Part shown: one piece after another, positions 15,271-24,232 of the stretch | Position numbering within the stretch: the stretch's first letter is position 1 | Layout of the letters: each line of letters begins with the position of its first letter | Origin: Bacteroidota bacterium | GTDB lineage: Bacteria > Bacteroidota > Bacteroidia > UBA8524 | NCBI GenBank assembly: GCA_008933805.1 | Contig: WBUH01000013.1 | Span: 1 to 64,000, forward strand | Direction: 5' to 3' | DNA: 64,000 bases | The notes under the pieces: generated by a model | The model's database searches: none | What the model was told of the DNA's origin: nothing | Seen by the model: only the letters and a program-made list of their open reading frames with translations | Program-made: the position numbers and the translations under genes

Positions 15271-16476
15271 CTATTCAATCACCAATTTTTTGCTATATAC
15301 CTCGTTGGTGCCAATCACTTGTATTGTGCAATAGTAAACGGCAGCAGGCAACTGTATCGCCATTTCATTAACAACACCTGTTTCAAAAGCTACCTTTTTA
15401 CCCAACACATCATATACAGACACATTAAGTATATGTCCCAAGGGATTACTAAAACCCAGCGCATTTGAAGTTACGGGATTGGGGAAAATGTCAACCGTTG
15501 GGTTTGCCACAGCAGTTACACCAGTATTATTGTTACTTTTTAACAAAATCTCACCACTTAGTGTTCCAATCAGTGTCTTACCATTACGTGCCGACAATGA
15601 AAATGCCGACAAACCGGAAGGGAAAGAAGTATCTGCATTCCATGTCAAACCCCTGTTAGTAGTAATTAATGGCTTTGTGAATGTTAACCCTACCACATAT
15701 CCGATATTAACTGTAGGAAAGCTGATAGCTGTCGCCAAGGCTCCGCTGGGACCTGCCACCACCGGATACCAGTTACTACCACTATCAATAGTTTTCAAAA
15801 TTTCGGAGCCGTCGTATGTTAGCGCAAACCCAACTGATGCACTCGTAAACAATATATCTGCTATTGTATTTCCATTGCTAAGTGCCGACATATTTACCGG
15901 CTGCCAGTTTTGGCCTCCGTCAACTGTTTTCCTAATCTCTGTAGCTCCTGAAAACCCAACTGAATCATTAATAAAAAACAACGCTGTTGATGCCGCCAAA
16001 GAAGGGGTTGAAACAGCATTCCATGTTTGTCCGCCATCATTTGTAGCTGCAAACGAATTTCCCGAGCCAACTCCCCCTGTAGCATACCCAATATTTGCCG
16101 AAGTAAAAAACACGTTTGATACACCCTGGCTCATCGCAGATGATGAAACATCAGTCCAGTTTTGGCCGCCATCCGTTGTTTTTAATAAGTTAGGATTGCC
16201 TGTAATATCCGTACGACCGATAAACCCTGTATTAGCATCCAAAAAATGTACAACCTCAAAATTAGGGTCAGTAACCGATATATTCGGTGTCATATCCGTC
16301 CATGTATTTCCCCCATTGGTACTTTTCAAAAAAGTACTGTCGCCAACAGCATAAACAACTAAATCGTTTACAAACTGAATATCGTAAATAGCTTGGTTGC
16401 CTGTGTAAACAACGTTCCACTGACCAAAAGACATGATAGTGAGCAAAAGCCCGCAAAGCAGTAATGTGTATTTCAT
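15271..16476 (-). CDS. secreted YCF48/BNR-repeat protein with T9SS type A sorting domain
   Basis: 401 residues. A signal peptide (1-18, ending SFGQ) is followed by about six repeats carrying TDGGQNWT-like BNR signatures (TNGGNTWTDM, TDGGQNWTDV, NDGGQTWNAV, VDGGQNWQPV, IDSGSNWYPV, TNRGLTWNAD). This is the beta-propeller pattern of YCF48/HCF136-type and sialidase-like proteins. The last ~75 residues are a T9SS type A tail (VDIFPNPVTSNALGF, VYDVLGKKVAF, ending KKLVIE). It is exported by T9SS and displayed or released; the ligand is unknown. It is divergent from the 16598 gene and convergent with the lipoprotein before it. Confidence 0.88.
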   Translation of the reverse strand: MKYTLLLCGLLLTIMSFGQWNVVYTGNQAIYDIQFVNDLVVYAVGDSTFLKSTNGGNTWTDMTPNISVTDPNFEVVHFLDANTGFIGRTDITGNPNLLKTTDGGQNWTDVSSSAMSQGVSNVFFTSANIGYATGGVGSGNSFAATNDGGQTWNAVSTPSLAASTALFFINDSVGFSGATEIRKTVDGGQNWQPVNMSALSNGNTIADILFTSASVGFALTYDGSEILKTIDSGSNWYPVVAGPSGALATAISFPTVNIGYVVGLTFTKPLITTNRGLTWNADTSFPSGLSAFSLSARNGKTLIGTLSGEILLKSNNNTGVTAVANPTVDIFPNPVTSNALGFSNPLGHILNVSVYDVLGKKVAFETGVVNEMAIQLPAAVYYCTIQVIGTNEVYSKKLVIE

Positions 16477-16582
16477 AGTTCAAAAAAAATGTACCATAGC
16501 AGACCGCTCAATATCACGTAGTGTTGCAGCTTGTTGTAAAAAGACACTAATATGACACACTAAATACTACCAACAGCTTTAG

Positions 16583-16590
16583 TACCTTTG
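16583..16590 (+). promoter_or_regulatory. -7 element upstream of the 16598 gene
   Basis: TACCTTTG matches TAnnTTTG exactly; no clear TTG lies 19-20 bases upstream. Transcription would begin almost at the ATG at 16598, giving a mRNA with nearly no leader. Confidence 0.45.
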
Positions 16591-16597
16591 TATCATT

Positions 16598-17083
16598 ATG
16601 CATCATTTTCCTCCGCAATCAAAAGTTTGGGTATATATGGCCGACAGGCTTTTTACTGATGCCGAAACCCAAGCCCTTACAAACGCTATAGCCGATTTTA
16701 CAGCCCAGTGGACGGCCCACAACATGCAACTGAAAGCTACCGGACAAGTATATTTTAACCGTTTTATTGTACTACTGGTTGATGAAACCCAAGCAGGTGC
16801 CAGCGGCTGCTCAATTGATAAGTCGGTTCATTTTATAAAGCAGATTGAAGAAAAACTAGGCGTATCATTATTTAACAGGCAATTGATAGCTTACAAAAAA
16901 GGAGAAGACATTAATACCTTTTTATTGGGCGAAGTTGATAAATACGTGGCAAACGGCGAACTGACACCCGAAACGGTGTTTTTTAACAACACAGTAACCA
17001 CCAAACAACAGTTTGATGAGCAATGGCAGCAACCCATTGCCCAAAGTTGGATGAAACGCTACCTACCCACCCAAACCACATAA
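16598..17083 (+). CDS. conserved Bacteroidota protein (often labelled ABC transporter ATPase)
   Basis: 161 residues, soluble. The segments FPPQSKVWVYMADRLFTDAE, QWTAHNMQLKATGQVYFNRF, VDETQAGASGCSIDKSVHFI and IKQIEEKLGVSLFNR belong to a family widespread in Bacteroidota and often annotated as ABC transporter ATPase. I see no Walker A, Walker B or signature motif, so that name is not supported by sequence. In related genomes it tends to lie near the HdrD/HdrB-like Fe-S pair, as it does here (from memory, not checked). The function is unknown. Confidence 0.8.
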   Translation: MHHFPPQSKVWVYMADRLFTDAETQALTNAIADFTAQWTAHNMQLKATGQVYFNRFIVLLVDETQAGASGCSIDKSVHFIKQIEEKLGVSLFNRQLIAYKKGEDINTFLLGEVDKYVANGELTPETVFFNNTVTTKQQFDEQWQQPIAQSWMKRYLPTQTT

Positions 17084-18558
17084 CCCTGAAACGCACCGGA
17101 TTTTATATACTACTGGTTGCCCTGCACCTTGCATTATTTTGGCAGGTGAAAGACTTCCCATTTTTGGGAGACAGTATTCCCAGCAACCTGTTTGCCGCTG
17201 AGAATATTTACAATCACCATTTCGGGACAGTGTGGAACATTCCCGAGGCCGACCCCGGTCACGGCACATTATACCCCGCATTCATTGCCTTAATGTGGCT
17301 TATCTTCGGTAAAAGCTTATGGGTAACCCATTTAGTACAAATTGTGGTAGGATTGGCTACTTGCCTTATCGGCTATAAAATAGCCCGCAAAAACTGGGGT
17401 GAGAGTACCTCGCAGTTTGCAGTATTGTTGTTTAGCATATCACCGTTATACGTTGGGCAATTGATAGGCGCATCGTTACAGTTACCGCTCACGCTGGCTG
17501 CCCTTTCTGCCTTTTACTTTTGGCAGCAAAAAAAACACCTTGCATACGCCATAAGCCTTTGCCTAATGATGCTTTGCCATTTACAGGCTGCATTTTTGCT
17601 GTTATTCTTATTCATTCACGATGCCGCATTTTTCTACATCGAAAACGGCTATAAGCTTTACCTGCGTTGGTTTTTTATGCGCTGGTGGATATACGCGCTA
17701 CCCTTTGCTGTATTTTTAATTTGGGGCATACTGCACCAACAACACAGCGGCTGGGCATTTAGTTCTCCCAACTACTTGCGCGAAGCCCCCTCGTTTAAAG
17801 GGTTAGTGTACAACATAGGCATTATGGGCTGGAGAGTTATTGATTTTGGCTACCTGATACCTTTTGCCGTTGTAATTGCTTTCATCATCAAGCGGCGCAA
17901 AAAAATATACTTGGGTGATGCCAAAGTCCAAGCCCTTATCTCTTATGTGTTAATGTTGCTAATTGTAGGTGGCGGCATTTGTATTGTATTTGCCCACCCG
18001 CCTATACACCGCTACTTTTTGCCAACAACCTTACTGCTACTAATACTATTTGCAGCCATTTTAGAAGAGATGAAGCCCTTATCGGCCAAAATTTGGGCAA
18101 CCGTAGCGGCAATTGCTTTAGTGGCAGGCAACTTTATGTATTACCCCGGCAAGTGCATGGGCGATGCAAACCTTGCCTATTTACCTCTATTTAAATTAGA
18201 AGAAAAAATCGCGGCTGATTTCCCAAAAAATACTGTCTTTTATACCTACGCTCCATTAAGTTATCCTAGCTCCATCCGTTATATGGACAGCGCCAAAGGC
18301 CCTGTATTTAAAGGCCTGTATAATAAACCATTGGATAGTGCAACCTATGTTTTGCAAAGCTGTATGAATTGTGAATTTAGTGCCCGAGAAAAAGAAATAC
18401 TTAAAACATGGCACGGAACATCGTACACAGCAGGAAATGTATTTGTAAACATTTATGCAAACCCCGCTAAAGTGCCACAAAAACCAAAAGGCTGGCAATT
18501 ACGCCAACCTTCAGCTGCTGAGATTTGGTTGCAGGATGCTAAAGAAAATTTACAGTAA
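17023..18558 (+). CDS. polytopic membrane protein, probable GT-C-type glycosyltransferase
   Basis: 511 residues with about 10-12 transmembrane helices and an early periplasmic loop rich in acidic residues and aromatics (KDFPFLGDSIPSN, WNIPEADPGHGTLYPAF). This is the layout of ArnT/PMT-type glycosyltransferases that use polyprenyl-phosphate sugars; the DP/GHG motif of the first loop is suggestive but no family is certain. The ATG at 17023 overlaps the preceding gene by 61 bases in another frame. No other ATG precedes the first helix, so either this start or a rare codon just after 17083 is used. Confidence 0.7.
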   Translation: MAATHCPKLDETLPTHPNHITLKRTGFYILLVALHLALFWQVKDFPFLGDSIPSNLFAAENIYNHHFGTVWNIPEADPGHGTLYPAFIALMWLIFGKSLWVTHLVQIVVGLATCLIGYKIARKNWGESTSQFAVLLFSISPLYVGQLIGASLQLPLTLAALSAFYFWQQKKHLAYAISLCLMMLCHLQAAFLLLFLFIHDAAFFYIENGYKLYLRWFFMRWWIYALPFAVFLIWGILHQQHSGWAFSSPNYLREAPSFKGLVYNIGIMGWRVIDFGYLIPFAVVIAFIIKRRKKIYLGDAKVQALISYVLMLLIVGGGICIVFAHPPIHRYFLPTTLLLLILFAAILEEMKPLSAKIWATVAAIALVAGNFMYYPGKCMGDANLAYLPLFKLEEKIAADFPKNTVFYTYAPLSYPSSIRYMDSAKGPVFKGLYNKPLDSATYVLQSCMNCEFSAREKEILKTWHGTSYTAGNVFVNIYANPAKVPQKPKGWQLRQPSAAEIWLQDAKENLQ

Positions 18559-18793
18559 CATTTCCCAATGCCTTAACTTTTTTTAACTACCTAACTGTTA
18601 TGGTGATCCATAAACAGCACCTCTTCACACCCGTGCAAACCCGTATATCAACAGTTACAAAATTCCAAAAAACTATTGAATATTATTTATTAAAAATTGC
18701 AAACGGGGCATTTATTTTTTGCAGTTTATGCAATTATTTATTTGCTCCACAATTAAGTAGTGCATTATAATAGTTTGTGTATTTTTGAAACTA

Positions 18794-20290
18794 ATGGAAG
18801 GCGATAAAAAAATACTGCGCTTTTGGTATGCCTATCTGGTGTTCTTTTTTGGGTTTGCCTTGCTAAACCTTGACCGAATACCTGTTGCGTGGCTGGATGA
18901 AACCTTCGGGCTTGACCCGGCTGTGAATTTGGTACGTGAGGGCAGCTACACATCAAAAATATGGGCACACCCCGGCACCGAAGAAGTGTTTTTGGCCTAT
19001 ATGCCCTTTATACAGCTATACAACGCCGCTTTTTTGACCTTTTTACCTGCTGAAATTTTTTGGGTACGTCTTCCCTATTTATTGGCTTTTGCCATTGCCC
19101 TGTTTTACTTAGTCAAAATTTACCGTGGCCCCATGCAACTGGGACTTTTATTCTCCCTCGGGTTGGCTTTCGTTTTTATGAACGACAAAGGCGTGTATGA
19201 ATCCATGCGCAGTTTCCGCAGTGAGGTATTAGAGCTGATGCTAATGGCACCGGCCATCTATTTTTTCCTGCAAAATAAAAGACCGGTATGGGTGTCCTTC
19301 TTACTTAGCATGGTTTTTTTAACGCACCCCTCGTTATGGGTATGGGTTGGGGTATTAATGCTTTACTTGTTTTTTACGGTGGATGCCAAAAACAAAGTGT
19401 TTATCAGTACAGTATTTGCACTCCCAATTCTTGCTTTTTTAACCTACGCTGATTTTGATTTTGCAACGCTAAAATCGCAACTGATTGACCACGGCGGCGA
19501 GCACATGGCCAAAGGAAATGTATTTGTAGCACACATTTGGGAACGTTACTGGCCGTATTATAAACTACAACCGTGGATGGTAATATTACCCGTTTTTATA
19601 ACCATTTACTGTGTTTATATTATTTACAAAGATAAAAGCATCAAACAACGCCCTTTAGAGGTCGCTTTTCTGCTCACCTCGGTGTACTGGTTGTTTATCC
19701 TTGCACCCAATTACCGGTACAACACCCCCAATATCTTACTAATGTTTGTGCTGTTGCCCCGCCCGTTACTACTGATTAAGCAACGTTATTTTGATACCAT
19801 AGAAGCCCCAAAAAGGCTTAAACTTATACCGATAGTATATTTACTTACCGCACCAATTTTGGTGCTCGCCGAAGTACCCATGCTGGGACGTAATACGTTA
19901 GCCTTGGTACAACGCGAGGAGCGCAACCCCGATAAGGCTATCAACTGGTTGGAGAGTCAGTTTGATGAAACCAAAAAAATACTGCTGGTTGAAAATTCAA
20001 TAGCGCATTACTACTCGTTACAACACCCCAATGTTGACTTCGCGCTGGTGTACTCCGTATATAAATATGACTTTGCCGCTTACGACGAGGTGTATTTGGT
20101 AACGGTGAATGATTATCCGTTTAAAGGTGCCGAATTAAAAGCCGAGTATTTGCCCCACAAAGGCACTTTGTTTGGCCGCGAGGTCGGCAGCAGTGCAGTA
20201 ACCTATTACGGCCTTAAAGTGTATAAAATTAACTCTGCGGCTGAATTTAAGGGCTTGCAAAAGGGGTATGAACAATATGCCAATCAGTAA
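18794..20290 (+). CDS. polytopic membrane protein, GT39-like
   Basis: 498 residues from ATG 18794; a TTG at 18785 in the same frame is less likely. About 10 transmembrane helices are visible, with the first periplasmic loop WLDETFGLDPAVNLVREGS carrying the D-E acidic pair typical of GT-C (GT39/ArnT-like) enzymes. The C-terminal ~130 residues are a soluble domain. The likely role is transfer of a sugar from a lipid carrier on the outer face of the inner membrane; the substrate is unknown. It stands about 235 bases after the related 17023 gene and 7 bases before the next small gene. Confidence 0.7.
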   Translation: MEGDKKILRFWYAYLVFFFGFALLNLDRIPVAWLDETFGLDPAVNLVREGSYTSKIWAHPGTEEVFLAYMPFIQLYNAAFLTFLPAEIFWVRLPYLLAFAIALFYLVKIYRGPMQLGLLFSLGLAFVFMNDKGVYESMRSFRSEVLELMLMAPAIYFFLQNKRPVWVSFLLSMVFLTHPSLWVWVGVLMLYLFFTVDAKNKVFISTVFALPILAFLTYADFDFATLKSQLIDHGGEHMAKGNVFVAHIWERYWPYYKLQPWMVILPVFITIYCVYIIYKDKSIKQRPLEVAFLLTSVYWLFILAPNYRYNTPNILLMFVLLPRPLLLIKQRYFDTIEAPKRLKLIPIVYLLTAPILVLAEVPMLGRNTLALVQREERNPDKAINWLESQFDETKKILLVENSIAHYYSLQHPNVDFALVYSVYKYDFAAYDEVYLVTVNDYPFKGAELKAEYLPHKGTLFGREVGSSAVTYYGLKVYKINSAAEFKGLQKGYEQYANQ

Positions 20291-20297
20291 ATAGTAT

Positions 20298-20597
20298 ATG
20301 GCCGACGATTTACAAGATATTACCCAATCTCTAACGCCTTATTTTGCACTGCAAGAAGGCGGATATACTTACGATGCCCTTGTGAAAAGGATTGCCGAAG
20401 AAGTGCAATACCTGATTGATTATGACCTGAACAAGCTTTGGAATTTGCTGTACCGTATTGATGTATCAGAAAAAAAGGTAAAGGAGGTGATTGAAACTAC
20501 CCCCTTTAACCAACATTCGCTGCTAATTGCTCAACTAATACTAAAGCGTCAGCAGGAAAAAGTTATATCGCGCAAGAATTATAAAACCAATACCTAA
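20298..20597 (+). CDS. small conserved hypothetical protein
   Basis: 99 residues, soluble, mostly helical (YDALVKRIAEEVQYLIDYDLNKLWNLLYRIDV). No motif is recognised, though the helix-rich pattern with a WNLLYRIDV core is one I associate with small conserved Bacteroidota proteins. It starts 7 bases after the membrane protein and ends one base before the convergent Omp28-like gene, so it is cotranscribed with the former. Confidence 0.65.
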   Translation: MADDLQDITQSLTPYFALQEGGYTYDALVKRIAEEVQYLIDYDLNKLWNLLYRIDVSEKKVKEVIETTPFNQHSLLIAQLILKRQQEKVISRKNYKTNT

Positions 20598-20598
20598 C

Positions 20599-21615
20599 CT
20601 ATTCTACCCACAGTTTGGTAGTATAGCTGGTTGATCCGTTACGCACGGTAGCTAAATAAATACCGCTTGATAAGGCTGAAACATCCAGCACTGCTGTTTG
20701 TCCGTTAAGCGGTTGTATCAAAATCTCTTTTCCTGTAATATCAGTTACTACAATGCTCCCTTCTACAACAGGCTCGCTAAATGCAGCATGGTATTGCTTG
20801 CCCGCAACATCATACCCCCATGTACCTGCAAATGTTTCAATGTCATCAACATTGGTTATTTGGCCTTGCATATCTGCATAGTTTGCCTGATATACTTCTT
20901 TGGTTGCATCATTTTGTACAAACGCCACTACGCGCAGTTGCGAAAGTGATTTTACGTTTAAAGTAGCTATATCTAATTCAAGGCTGTCTTGTCCGCCAAG
21001 TTGTTTATTAACCAAATTAGCACCCGAAGTAGTAGGAAAAATTGAACGCATTACATTCTTATATACGCTTTCAGCATTGCGACCGGGTGAAGCTAAATAT
21101 GCTGTTTTCGGCACTCCCCTTTCAAGCAAAACAACATAAGCTTTTGCATCTGTTGCAGAGTTATCCATTGCAGAGGTAAAAACTACACGACCATTAAACC
21201 TGCCATTAATTATTCGAAGGTTCTTAATTTCAATTTGGTATTGCGGGGCGACGGCTATACGTTGGTTAATTCTTGAGGCCAATGAGCTCAGGAGTACGCT
21301 GGTTGAACCGTTGTAAGAACCGCCGTCGATTACTGATGTCGGGGTACCCGCTACGTTGTATTTCCCCGAACGTGAAAGGGCATCCGTGGGGCTTTCGTAA
21401 TGCAGAGAATCGTGGGTGTATGGAAAGGGTATGTGATAGGTAATCACCACTGCATTTGCAGGATTTTGGTCAGCAAAGTCATACACTTGCGGACTGTATG
21501 CGGCACAAGTAGGGCAACTGGCGTTCGAAAACTGTTCAATCAATACTCTTCGTTGCTGCGCCGATGACGAAAGGCACAAAAGAATTGCGGATGCTATTAA
21601 AAATATCTTTTTCAT
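20599..21615 (-). CDS. Omp28-like secreted protein with T9SS type A sorting domain
   Basis: 338 residues with a signal peptide (1-20, ending SSAQ). A thioredoxin-like domain follows, with the motif RVLIEQFSNASCPTCAAY (CxxC cysteines 34 and 37), which is the Omp28-related family of Bacteroidota. The C-terminal ~70 residues are a T9SS type A tail (GSIVVTDITGKEIL, GIYLATV, TTKLWVE). It is likely an extracellular thiol/disulfide protein. It is the third gene of a leftward operon with YHS and DoxX proteins (gap of 7 bases), consistent with a shared redox or metal stress role. Confidence 0.87.
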   Translation of the reverse strand: MKKIFLIASAILLCLSSSAQQRRVLIEQFSNASCPTCAAYSPQVYDFADQNPANAVVITYHIPFPYTHDSLHYESPTDALSRSGKYNVAGTPTSVIDGGSYNGSTSVLLSSLASRINQRIAVAPQYQIEIKNLRIINGRFNGRVVFTSAMDNSATDAKAYVVLLERGVPKTAYLASPGRNAESVYKNVMRSIFPTTSGANLVNKQLGGQDSLELDIATLNVKSLSQLRVVAFVQNDATKEVYQANYADMQGQITNVDDIETFAGTWGYDVAGKQYHAAFSEPVVEGSIVVTDITGKEILIQPLNGQTAVLDVSALSSGIYLATVRNGSTSYTTKLWVE

Positions 21616-21622
21616 CTGTTTA

Positions 21623-22024
21623 TTATTTAGCGTTAAAAAGGGTTTTGATAACAGGTATCTGATGGCGGTTTATCCATGCTACCACTGCGCAGCAAACAAA
21701 TACTACAACGGCATAGCCAAACAACAAACCGCCGTCGCCTTGCACTTCAATCCCTAATTTGGTAAGGTGAAAAAAGATAGCCCCTGATATCACCCCTAAC
21801 CCCATCAATGAGCCCAACCATGAGGTAGCCGGAATAAGCAATAATATTGAGGCTATTAACTCCCCTACACCGCTTCCAATACGACCAACAGGCTCTATAC
21901 CAAGGGTAGAGAATATATATACCGACTCAGGTGCGGCAGTAAACTTAAAATACAGGGTTTGCAGCATAATTATAGCTGCTACCAAACGGCAAACCCACAA
22001 AACAATTACAGTAGTTTTATTCAT
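21623..22024 (-). CDS. DoxX family membrane protein
   Basis: 133 residues with four transmembrane helices. The first helix with VCRLVAAIIMLQTLYFKF and the following loop AAPESVYIFSTLGIEPVGR, then GVGELIASILLLIP, are typical of the DoxX/DoxD family (integral membrane proteins linked to quinone, thiol and sulfur redox). No catalytic residues are known. It lies between the YHS gene (4-base gap) and the Omp28-like gene (7-base gap) in one operon. Confidence 0.85.
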   Translation of the reverse strand: MNKTTVIVLWVCRLVAAIIMLQTLYFKFTAAPESVYIFSTLGIEPVGRIGSGVGELIASILLLIPATSWLGSLMGLGVISGAIFFHLTKLGIEVQGDGGLLFGYAVVVFVCCAVVAWINRHQIPVIKTLFNAK

Positions 22025-22028
22025 AGCT

Positions 22029-22487
22029 TTATTTTTTTAGTGTTGCTGTCCAATTGTTATCAGCCTTGGTTTTCAGGTTCTTTTCGTCTTTGTCCCAGCT
22101 CTTTTTAGTATTGGTTAAATAGGCATTGTAAAACAGGTACAGTTTACCGTCCACCAATTTGTAGGTTTCAGGGTCAACCTCCACCTTGCTGCCATCATTC
22201 CCCATTGCGTATGCACACCAACCGCCGTATTGGGGCTCGTATTTTTCAGGATTCTTTTTAAACAAATCTAAATACACCCCATTCCCAAAGTAATAAGTAA
22301 TGCCTTTGTGCGTGTAGCTTTTGTCCTTTGTTCCTTTTTTGGGCGCACCGTAAAAATAGCTTACAGGGTCGTACCCCTCGATAGCAAGGTTACTCTTGTG
22401 GTTAAAGTGCTTTTTACGCGCAGCTTCGTCTTGCATTGGGTTTACTAGCAGCCCTGCGGTAAACAGAAATAGCAATACCGTTTTCAT
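22029..22487 (-). CDS. YHS domain protein, exported
   Basis: 152 residues with a signal peptide or signal anchor (1-16) and a YHS-type domain from about residue 30: NLAIEGYDPVSYFYGAPKKG, then ITYYFGNGVYLDLFKKNPEKY and PQYGGWCAYAMG. YHS domains are short beta-rich modules often found in metal- or redox-related proteins; the family function is not established. First gene of the YHS-DoxX-Omp28 operon, with a -7 promoter element and a CRP/FNR-type palindrome directly upstream. Confidence 0.86.
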   Translation of the reverse strand: MKTVLLFLFTAGLLVNPMQDEAARKKHFNHKSNLAIEGYDPVSYFYGAPKKGTKDKSYTHKGITYYFGNGVYLDLFKKNPEKYEPQYGGWCAYAMGNDGSKVEVDPETYKLVDGKLYLFYNAYLTNTKKSWDKDEKNLKTKADNNWTATLKK

Positions 22488-22507
22488 AGTGTTACTGAAT
22501 TATAACA

Positions 22508-22515
22508 CAAAGGTA
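22508..22515 (-). promoter_or_regulatory. -7 element of the YHS-DoxX-Omp28 operon
   Basis: TACCTTTG on the minus strand matches TAnnTTTG exactly, 21 bases before the ATG. There is no TTG at the -33 distance, which fits an activator-dependent promoter. Confidence 0.6.
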
Positions 22516-22533
22516 GAAGCTCATTTAAGAGCC

Positions 22534-22555
22534 GTTTGTCAGCTATGTGACAAAC
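22534..22555. promoter_or_regulatory. CRP/FNR-type operator palindrome
   Basis: TTTGTCA-N6-TGACAAA, with one further G:C pair outside (8-bp arms). Its centre (22544.5) is about 41-44 bases upstream of the start predicted from the -7 element, the classical position of a class II CRP/FNR activator site. The neighbouring gene encodes a Crp/Fnr regulator. Confidence 0.65.
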
Positions 22556-22563
22556 CAATGAAA

Positions 22564-23241
22564 TTATTTAAGTAATTCTATCGAAGGGATTAAAACCTCT
22601 CTGCGGCGCACATCTAAAAGGTTTTGCTCCTTTAGCTCGCCTAAAATGCGTGCGGTGGTTTGCCGTGCCAAGCCGTTTAGGGCAGCAATTTCTTGTTGGG
22701 TGAGGTAGTTTTTAAGCACTATGTTTTGGGTGATTCCTTTTGCTTCCTCCTCGGCCCATTCTTTAAAAAACTGAACCAATCGGGTGCGGGCATCTTTAAA
22801 CAACAGCGATGAATAGCGACGGCTTACCGTCATTTGTTGCTTACCCACCTGTTTTGAGTAATTAACCGCCAAGGTAGGGCGGGTTTTAAGCATGGCTTCA
22901 AACTCCGATACATTAAAGTTACACAACACCGTATCATTGCCCATAGCCATTGCAAAGCCGTGACTGCTGTTATTTTCTTCTAAACCAAGCTGCCCGAAAA
23001 TGTCGTTCTCTTTCAGTACGTCCAGCAATATCTCATTGCCGTCATCGTCGTAATAACCCAGTTTCACATTGCCCCGTTTCACAAAATACACCTTGCGCAC
23101 TTCATCCTCGGGAAAATAAATAAACTCGTGTTTGGTACAGGTTTTAAACGCCACCAGCCACTCTAACTGTTTATAGTCGTCGTCAGTAAGAGCATCAAAA
23201 ATGGTGTGGTTGCGTAAATACCAGTATTTAACAGATTCCAT
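22564..23241 (-). CDS. Crp/Fnr family transcriptional regulator
   Basis: 225 residues from ATG 23241; a TTG at 23244 in frame is less likely. The N-terminal ~120 residues form the cyclic-nucleotide-binding-like beta-roll (EFIYFPEDEVRKVYFVKRG; GQLGL). The long dimerisation helix follows, then a winged helix with recognition helix LARQTTARILGELKEQNLL. There is no FNR-type cysteine cluster. The effector is unknown. The gene ends just 9 bases before an operator-like palindrome in the promoter of the YHS-DoxX-Omp28 operon, its most likely target. Confidence 0.9.
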   Translation of the reverse strand: MESVKYWYLRNHTIFDALTDDDYKQLEWLVAFKTCTKHEFIYFPEDEVRKVYFVKRGNVKLGYYDDDGNEILLDVLKENDIFGQLGLEENNSSHGFAMAMGNDTVLCNFNVSEFEAMLKTRPTLAVNYSKQVGKQQMTVSRRYSSLLFKDARTRLVQFFKEWAEEEAKGITQNIVLKNYLTQQEIAALNGLARQTTARILGELKEQNLLDVRRREVLIPSIELLK

Positions 23242-23314
23242 CAATGGGTTTTATTATGGTAAAGATAGCAAACCTGCCCATTGGTAAAAAGTAAAGTATT
23301 AGGACAACTCCCTA

Positions 23315-24193
23315 TTAAACAGGATATACGTGTCTTTCAGAGTGGTATGACGAGCGAACCATCGGACCGCTTTCAACGTAGTTGAAACCTTTGCTCAATC
23401 CCACTTCTTTGTAGTATGCAAACTTATCAGGGTGAACAAATTCCACCACATCCAAGTGCATTTTAGTAGGTTGCAGGTATTGGCCAAGCGTTAGCACATC
23501 ACATCCGTGGGCTACAAGGTCGTCCATAATTTCAAATACCTCGTCATCAGTCTCGCCCAAGCCCAGCATTATACCGCTTTTGGTACGTATGCCTAAGTCT
23601 TTGGTACGGCGGGTTTGCTCAAGGCTGCGCTCGTATTTAGCCTGTGGGCGCACTTTGCGGTACAAACGTTTCACCGTTTCCATATTGTGCGAAATCACTT
23701 CGGGGCGTTCATTAGCCACCAATTCAAGCAATTCCCAGCGGGCTTTAAAATCAGGTATCAGGGTTTCAAGCGTAGTTTCGGGGCTTTCTTCTTTTACTAA
23801 ACGGATAGTATCCGCCCACACAGTTGCACCCAAATCTTTCAACTCATCACGGTTTACCGAGGTAATAACAGCGTGCTTAACGCCCATCAATTTTATAGCA
23901 TCCGCCACACGACGGGGTTCGTCAAGGTCGTATTCAGTCGGCCTGCCTGTAGCTACCGCACAAAACGAGCAACTGCGGGTGCATATATTGCCCAATATCA
24001 TAAACGTAGCTGTACCCTCGCCCCAGCACTCACCCATATTCGGGCAATTGCCACTTTCGCAAATGGTATGCAGCTTGTTTTCATCCACCAGCTTGCGCAC
24101 TTTGCGGTAATTTTCGCCTGTGGGCAATTTCACCTTCAGCCATTCAGGCTTTTTGGTGCGGGGGGTATCGCTAACTATAGGAAGTTCTATCAC
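23315..24193 (-). CDS. lipA: lipoyl synthase
   Basis: LipA inserts two sulfur atoms into octanoyl groups on lipoate-dependent enzymes by radical SAM chemistry. 292 residues. Cysteines 45, 50 and 56 ([12 protein letters not shown]) bind the auxiliary cluster, C71, C75 and C78 (CTRSCSFC) the radical SAM cluster, and the C-terminal RSSYHSE serine motif is present. The start is a GTG at 24193, which gives the usual N-terminus before [15 protein letters not shown]. It follows the 24233-24982 gene by 39 bases and may be cotranscribed with it. Confidence 0.96.
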   Translation of the reverse strand: MIELPIVSDTPRTKKPEWLKVKLPTGENYRKVRKLVDENKLHTICESGNCPNMGECWGEGTATFMILGNICTRSCSFCAVATGRPTEYDLDEPRRVADAIKLMGVKHAVITSVNRDELKDLGATVWADTIRLVKEESPETTLETLIPDFKARWELLELVANERPEVISHNMETVKRLYRKVRPQAKYERSLEQTRRTKDLGIRTKSGIMLGLGETDDEVFEIMDDLVAHGCDVLTLGQYLQPTKMHLDVVEFVHPDKFAYYKEVGLSKGFNYVESGPMVRSSYHSERHVYPV

Positions 24194-24232
24194 AATAAAG
24201 TCCTTTTGATTGGGTTTAAGAAGAACAAGTGT

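Noticed and set aside
15479-16354. 291-residue plus-strand frame
   Set aside because: It is antisense to the YCF48-type T9SS gene, which has a signal peptide, BNR repeats and a sorting tail on the other strand.
23580-24110. 176-residue plus-strand frame
   Set aside because: Antisense to lipA, whose catalytic motifs are complete.
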